Shown piece after piece: positions 60,202 to 64,000 of a DNA stretch of 64,000 nucleotides (positions within the stretch are counted from its first letter, which is position 1; each line of letters starts with the position of its first letter). The position numbers and the translations under genes were made by a program. The DNA comes from an uncultured Parabacteroides sp. (GTDB lineage Bacteria; Bacteroidota; Bacteroidia; Bacteroidales; Tannerellaceae): NCBI RefSeq assembly GCF_947855115.1, contig NZ_CANTZW010000001.1, forward strand, positions 248,001 to 312,000, in the 5' to 3' direction. The notes under the pieces are model-generated. The model was not told the DNA's origin. It searched no databases and saw only the letters and a list, made by a program, of their open reading frames with translations.

Positions 60202-61764
60202 TTAATCCTCCTGAATCTCCATCAAAGGCAAAGTGAACCAAAAGGTAGATCCCTTCCCCAATGTAGATTCCACTCCGATTCGCCCTCCCAGCTTCTCCAC
60301 GATATTCTTGCAAATCGCCAAGCCCAACCCGGTTCCTTGCCTACAAGCGTTCAATTTAACGAAGCGATCAAATATAGTCCTGCAATCTTCCTCCGAAATC
60401 CCCATTCCCGTATCTGAGACCGAGACCCTCAATTCATTCTCCAGAACCTCATAATCTAGCTTGATCTCTCCTTCCGAGGTAAACTTAATCGCGTTCGTCA
60501 AAAAATTAGAGATAACCTGCACCACCCGTTTCGGGTCCGAGTAGATAGTCACGTGCCGTAATTCCCGGTCGAAGACAAACCGGACATTCTCCGGAATCTT
60601 CAAGGCATGGACCGCATACGTTTCCTCACAAATCTCCTTGAAATCAAAATGTTTCTTTGTGATGTCAAACGTTCCCGCCTCAATCTTCGAGAAATCAAGG
60701 ATATCTTCAATCAATTGCAGAAGCAGCTCACTATTCTTGTCTATGATATCTACATAAAACTCTCGTTCTTCCTGCTCCATCTCCTTGGTCTCTGCCAAAA
60801 TATTCGCGAAACCCACGATAGCGTTCAAAGGCGTACGGATCTCATGGCTCATATTCGCCAGGAACATAGACTTCAGCCGATTCTCCTCCTTAGCCTTGGC
60901 CAGCTCGTACTCTTTCCGTTGATGCTCCCGTTCCGCCCAACGCAATTTATCCTGCATGGCGATCTCATCCGTTATGTCCGTCAGGTAATAAAGGATTTTC
61001 GCAGGCTTTCCGGCCTCGTCATATTTATAAGGATATGCATACGCCCTTACCCAAACATATCGCCCCTCGAAAAGACGCCGGTATTGAATGCTATATTCAC
61101 CGATCTCACCCGTAATGATCTTTTCGAAACCTTGCGTAAGCACTCGTTCCCGGTCTTCCGGATGCACGATCTCATAAAAGTCATTTTTCGTTGTTAAATT
61201 GCTTACTATCAGCCTAGATTTATTTCCTAAAACACGTAAATCCAGATCAATGTGCATCTTATCGGCCTTAACGTCATACTCCCACAGCAAAGAATCGCTG
61301 CAACGCATAACCGTCTTCAGTTTCGTGAACAGCTCCTCGACTTTCTCCGACTTCTTATATTCTTCCGTCTCATCCGTAAACATCAACACATATCCGCAAA
61401 TCTCCTCAGCCTCGTCTCTCAGCGGCACACATTTAATTGACAGGCGCAAGTTCGTACCTTCCGTCTTCGGGTTTATGTTATAATACTTGTTCGTTCGTAT
61501 ATTATCAAAGTCATAATTACAATCGAACACGACCATCTCGCCTTGTTTAAGACGAGCGATCTTATCCTCCGGGAAATTAGGATTCTCGAAAAGGTTTATC
61601 CCTACGATATCTTTCCGGCTTATGGCAAACAAGTTTTCGTCCACCCTATTCAGATCTACAAGTTGCCCCGCCTTGTCATAGACCTCTATTCCAATCGGCA
61701 ATTTCTGGAAAATGTCATTAAATCCCATCTCCTCTATCATTTTATTACATTGTTCCATCGTCAT
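60202..61764 (-). CDS. PAS-domain sensor histidine kinase (no membrane segment)
   Basis: The 520-residue protein has two PAS-like domains (about 15-130 and 150-270; FQKLPIGIEVYDKAGQLVDL, and the PAS_3-like YSIQYRRLFEGRYVWVRAYA). A coiled link leads to a HisKA domain with phosphoacceptor His307 in FLANMSHEIRTPLNAIVGF, and to an HATPase domain with the N box (ISNFLTNAIKF, about 418-428), G1 DTGMGI (451-456), F box and G2 GTGLGLAICKN (477-487). All catalytic elements are intact. No receiver domain is attached and no response regulator lies beside it, so its partner is elsewhere. No signal sequence is visible, so it is probably cytosolic. Two copies of the leader cassette flank the gene. Confidence 0.94.
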   Translation of the reverse strand: MTMEQCNKMIEEMGFNDIFQKLPIGIEVYDKAGQLVDLNRVDENLFAISRKDIVGINLFENPNFPEDKIARLKQGEMVVFDCNYDFDNIRTNKYYNINPKTEGTNLRLSIKCVPLRDEAEEICGYVLMFTDETEEYKKSEKVEELFTKLKTVMRCSDSLLWEYDVKADKMHIDLDLRVLGNKSRLIVSNLTTKNDFYEIVHPEDRERVLTQGFEKIITGEIGEYSIQYRRLFEGRYVWVRAYAYPYKYDEAGKPAKILYYLTDITDEIAMQDKLRWAEREHQRKEYELAKAKEENRLKSMFLANMSHEIRTPLNAIVGFANILAETKEMEQEEREFYVDIIDKNSELLLQLIEDILDFSKIEAGTFDITKKHFDFKEICEETYAVHALKIPENVRFVFDRELRHVTIYSDPKRVVQVISNFLTNAIKFTSEGEIKLDYEVLENELRVSVSDTGMGISEEDCRTIFDRFVKLNACRQGTGLGLAICKNIVEKLGGRIGVESTLGKGSTFWFTLPLMEIQED

Positions 61765-61848
61765 TCAAATCACAACTTTTAATCAATTAAGCAATATTTT
61801 CTATGAATAACTTATAATACAACAGATGATCTTTTACGATTCCGACAT

Positions 61849-61897
61849 GGGTCCCAAAGTTATTGAAAAAATCAAAGACCCAAAAAGACCAAATGTA
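61849..61897 (-). promoter_or_regulatory. Promoter and leader hairpin of the histidine kinase gene
   Basis: TACATTTG on the minus strand (61890-61897) is a perfect -7 box, giving a leader of about 120 bases. Shortly after the start the leader can fold: GGGTC (61877-61881) pairs with GACCC (61849-61853), with an inner TTGA/TCAA hairpin. The role of the fold is unknown. Confidence 0.5.
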
Positions 61898-61947
61898 AAT
61901 TATGACGGAAATATATGTTTTCGGTATATTAAGAAAGAACATCCCCG

Positions 61948-62029
61948 TGGCACTGCTGTACCATCGGCATGGCACAACCTTGCCATAGCATTGGCACAGC
62001 TGTGCCACCAGGGAGGCACTGCCGTGCCA
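61948..62029. repeat. Array III: four quasi-palindromes spaced exactly 22 bp
   Basis: The units are 61948 TGGCACTGCTGTACCA, 61970 TGGCACAACCTTGCCA, 61992 TGGCACAGCTGTGCCA and 62014 AGGCACTGCCGTGCCA (16 bp each). Starts are 22 bp apart and linkers are 6 bp and variable. It lies between leader cassette B and the histidine kinase promoter. The core (TGGCAC/GTGCCA) is unrelated to arrays I and II, but the spacing is the same to within 1 bp. It is GC-rich within AT-rich surroundings. Confidence 0.85.
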
Positions 62030-62090
62030 CGATGAAAAAAATAATTGGCAAAGCATATCATTGATAAGCAATCACATAATGCCTCTATAC

Positions 62091-62158
62091 AAAAAAAGGC
62101 CATCCATCACGGACAGCCAATCTCAATCGTTAACCTTAAATCTAATACCATGAAAAAC
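62091..62158 (-). ncRNA. Leader cassette B: short terminated RNA with 14-codon ORF
   Basis: This is the second copy of the cassette. The ORF at 62107-62151 encodes MVLDLRLTIEIGCP and its UGA sits in the hairpin loop. The stem is GGCTGTCC with GGATGGCC (62098-62118), which still pairs using two G-U pairs although the sequence differs from cassette A. A T run follows (62091-62097). The RNA would start near 62158. It lies between the HTH protein gene and array III, and should not read into the kinase gene unless the terminator is bypassed. Confidence 0.7.
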
Positions 62159-62164
62159 ACAGTG

Positions 62165-62213
62165 CAAATATAAGCACTTTTATGTTATGAAACATGCTTA
62201 ATTATTTGCAAAT
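62165..62213 (-). promoter_or_regulatory. Promoter and operator-like palindromes of cassette B
   Basis: The -7 box TATATTTG (62165-62172) is perfect. ATGTT-ATGA-AACAT (62182-62195) lies where cassette A has its 19-bp palindrome. ATTTGCAAAT (62204-62213) is identical in both copies and at nearly the same distance from the -7 box. The similarity continues upstream to a GATTTAACAAA patch. Confidence 0.6.
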
Positions 62214-62289
62214 ATCATATACTTAACTCGATTTAACAAAGAAATCCTTCTAAGACATAGTTATTAACAAGAAAACGATCCGCTCAGAT

Positions 62290-62994
62290 CTAATAACTTC
62301 CCAAAAAATCGTCCAGGGAGCGAGGATCATCATCCGGCATCAACTCTTTCTTCAAACGGAACTTGCGTTTATAGATAGCATCCTTCGTCACGTTCAAGAC
62401 CGACATCAGTTCTGCCGAGGTCAACCGCAATTTAATCAAACAACAAAAACGGATGGCATCTTCCGTCAAATCAGGATAAGCGACACGCAAACGGCTGATA
62501 AAATCATCATAAAGAGTATTCACGATCTCGATCAAGTTCACCCAATCCGAAGCCGGCAATGCCGTTTTCGATTTAGAAAGAATCTTCAACCTCTTGAACG
62601 TATCCAACTGCTCCAGCAAACACTTCGCCAAACGTTCTTTTTCCTTGATCAGGGATTCCACGTCGTGATCCGCTTTCCATTGAGCCGCATGCTGATATTC
62701 TTTCAGACATTTCTCCTTCGCCTCCAATTGTTCCTTGATACGCGACATCTCACGGCTGTAACGTTGTATCAGAATCTCATTTTTATCCACAAGACTCGCT
62801 ATTTCTCTCAGTTCTTTCTCCTTTTTTGTCTTATAGAGGTGATGGCGCAGAAAAGAGAATAAAAGCAGGGTAAAAGCAACAATAACCAGAAGGACCAGAT
62901 AATAAATATCTACGTAAAAATGCTCCGGTTCCCCCAAAACCGGGCTTAGGGCAGTAGATGTACGCAACGTAAGCTTCATATAAATAGTATTCAT
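62290..62994 (-). CDS. Membrane-anchored protein with coiled coil and C-terminal HTH
   Basis: The 234-residue product has one membrane span (YYLVLLVIVAFTLLLFSFLR, about 31-50), a long coiled coil (55-140, rich in K/E), then a helical C-terminus with a LuxR-type helix-turn-helix look: LTEDAIRFCCLIKLRLTSAE and LMSVLNVTKDAIYKRKFRLK. The same membrane-coil-HTH end occurs on larger Bacteroidota regulators that start with TPR repeats in the periplasm; here the TPR part is absent, so this is a short form. It may bind DNA from the membrane. It starts 4 bases after the GT2 stop. Ligand and target genes are unknown. Confidence 0.8.
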   Translation of the reverse strand: MNTIYMKLTLRTSTALSPVLGEPEHFYVDIYYLVLLVIVAFTLLLFSFLRHHLYKTKKEKELREIASLVDKNEILIQRYSREMSRIKEQLEAKEKCLKEYQHAAQWKADHDVESLIKEKERLAKCLLEQLDTFKRLKILSKSKTALPASDWVNLIEIVNTLYDDFISRLRVAYPDLTEDAIRFCCLIKLRLTSAELMSVLNVTKDAIYKRKFRLKKELMPDDDPRSLDDFLGSY

Positions 62995-62998
62995 TATC

Positions 62999-63961
62999 TT
63001 AATACCTCTGTCTTAAAATCCCCTCTCTCACAATCGCCTCTAAAAAGCCTGTTCCATATCCGATCAGTTGGACAAAAGCCGCCATGATAGATAATAACGC
63101 TACGATTCCATTCTTATTTCTCATCAAAGCGTCAAAAAAGATCAGTGAAACATAAAATAATAATAAAGCATATACCGTCGAAACGAAAAAAGCGGAGACA
63201 CATATCCCAAGCAGGCCTATCACGAATAAGGCAGGCAAACAATGTACCCACCTCAAGGATTCCGGATATTTCCGGTACAAGATAATCCTAGCGTATCCCG
63301 AATGCCGTACTTGCCTGAAGAACTGCATGAAACTCGTCCTACGCTTATGATAGACCCAAGCGCCGGGGAAATAACGGCATTTATAACCTGCGGCAAAAAT
63401 CCGGATACTAAAATCGATGTCCTCCCCATAGCGCATATCCGAAAAACCTCCCAAGGCTTCATAAACCTCTTTCCGCATTCCCATATTAAAGCTCCGGGGA
63501 TAAAAAGTATCCAGGCGCCTCCGGCCTCCCCGGATCCCTCCCGTGGTAAAGAATGAGGTCATCGAGTAGCTGATCGCTTTCTGCACGGCAGAAAAAGAGG
63601 CGTGCGCCCTGTCAGCCCCACCAAAGGCATCCACTTTATAACGCGTCAAGGACTCATGTACCTGTTCCAGGTAGCAGGCCGGAACGATACAATCCGAATC
63701 CAAGATAATCACGGTCTTCCCTTCCGCATAACGTACCCCTTGATTACGGGCCAAGCCCGGACCTGAATTCTTTATGTAAAAATAGCGAATCCTCAACCGG
63801 TCATTATAGGCATTGACTATCGGCTCGCAAGGTATAGAAGAACCGTCATCTACCACGATAACCTCAAAATGGACATATGTCTGCCGAGTGAGGCTGTTTA
63901 ATAAATCCTCTATCTCCTGCGGACGATTATAGACAGGAATAATAATTGAAAATACTTCCAT
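62999..63961 (-). CDS. Family 2 glycosyltransferase, membrane-attached
   Basis: The 320-residue protein has a GT-A fold: FSIIIPVYNRPQEIEDLLNS, VIVVDDGSS, NSGPGLARNQGVRYAEGK, and the metal-binding DSD in VIILDSDCIVP. The acceptor-side catalytic segment is MRYGEDIDFSIRIFAAG (ED motif), followed by YHKRRTSFMQFFRQ. Two or three membrane helices end the protein (LFVIGLLGICVSAFFVSTVY). It should transfer a sugar to a lipid- or surface-linked acceptor at the membrane. It has a perfect -7 box and is followed by the HTH protein gene with 4 bases between them. Confidence 0.92.
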   Translation of the reverse strand: MEVFSIIIPVYNRPQEIEDLLNSLTRQTYVHFEVIVVDDGSSIPCEPIVNAYNDRLRIRYFYIKNSGPGLARNQGVRYAEGKTVIILDSDCIVPACYLEQVHESLTRYKVDAFGGADRAHASFSAVQKAISYSMTSFFTTGGIRGGRRRLDTFYPRSFNMGMRKEVYEALGGFSDMRYGEDIDFSIRIFAAGYKCRYFPGAWVYHKRRTSFMQFFRQVRHSGYARIILYRKYPESLRWVHCLPALFVIGLLGICVSAFFVSTVYALLLFYVSLIFFDALMRNKNGIVALLSIMAAFVQLIGYGTGFLEAIVREGILRQRY

Positions 63962-63984
63962 TAAGCTAGATTTATATCTGCCAA

Positions 63985-63992
63985 CAAAAGTA
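63985..63992 (-). promoter_or_regulatory. -7 promoter box of the GT2-HTH unit
   Basis: TACTTTTG on the minus strand matches TAnnTTTG exactly and leaves a leader of about 17 bases. Confidence 0.55.
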
Positions 63993-64000
63993 AAGAGTTA

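Noticed and set aside
61826..62103. Small ORFs on both strands around array III (repeating GTAVP-like peptides)
   Set aside because: The peptide repeats come from the palindromic DNA array, whose 22-bp period does not keep one reading frame.

Overview
The window is a stretch of a Bacteroidota chromosome, most likely Parabacteroides (close to P. distasonis). The species is inferred from overall gene content and protein style. The phylum call rests on two SusC/SusD pairs, an ECF sigma/FecR pair, clustered sulfatases and GH92/GH43 enzymes, and a dozen or more promoters with the Bacteroidota -7 box TAnnTTTG. No rRNA, tRNA, IS transposase, prophage or CRISPR was seen.

Layout. 1-6 kb: the start of a ClC channel gene, a polyprenyl-phosphate sugar transferase and tsaC on the minus strand, divergent from a recJ-recQ pair. 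6-16.6 kb: a ThuA-like protein, a ROK kinase, an AspT/YbjL-type transporter, a cyclophilin, a GH43 enzyme, an FAD dehydrogenase, radA and an isoaspartyl peptidase. 16.7-24 kb: a 44-residue membrane protein, an intact GH92 mannosidase, an arginase-family protein, tatAC, fabD, an esterase-like hydrolase and a RelE/ParE-type toxin-antitoxin pair. 24-29.3 kb: a SusCD pair with no enzymes beside it. 29.5-31.4 kb: a MATE exporter with a Crp-type regulator. 31.4-32.3 kb: an AT-rich patch with a broken methyltransferase and a DUF2867 protein. 32.4-37.6 kb: pyridoxamine kinase, ketopantoate reductase-like, tag, a PHP protein and a TPR protein with a degenerate protease domain.

37.7-51.9 kb is a polysaccharide utilisation locus read on the minus strand: ECF sigma, FecR, SusC with an STN domain, SusD, a gene remnant, a sulfatase, a GH92 gene broken by one in-frame amber codon, and two tandem near-identical sulfatases. 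It looks built for a sulfated, possibly mannose-containing glycan, but its mannosidase is interrupted. 52-59 kb: a secreted metallo-beta-lactamase-fold protein, a TolC/HlyD/two-permease export cluster without an ATPase, and an MFS exporter. 59.4-64 kb: an FHA protein, a PAS histidine kinase, a membrane-anchored HTH protein and a GT2 glycosyltransferase.

The most unusual material lies between genes. (1) Three intergenic arrays (6064-6144, 35719-35820, 61948-62029) consist of 4-5 short quasi-palindromes whose centres lie exactly 23, 22 and 22 bp apart. The core sequence differs between arrays but the geometry is shared. (2) Two copies of a promoter/mini-ORF/terminator cassette flank the histidine kinase gene (60001-60121, 62091-62213). 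They encode near-identical 14-residue peptides, and the stop codon lies in the terminator hairpin. (3) Two about 98-bp elements (14107-14205, 55210-55306) have perfect 28-bp terminal inverted repeats whose inner palindromes differ by paired, compensatory changes.
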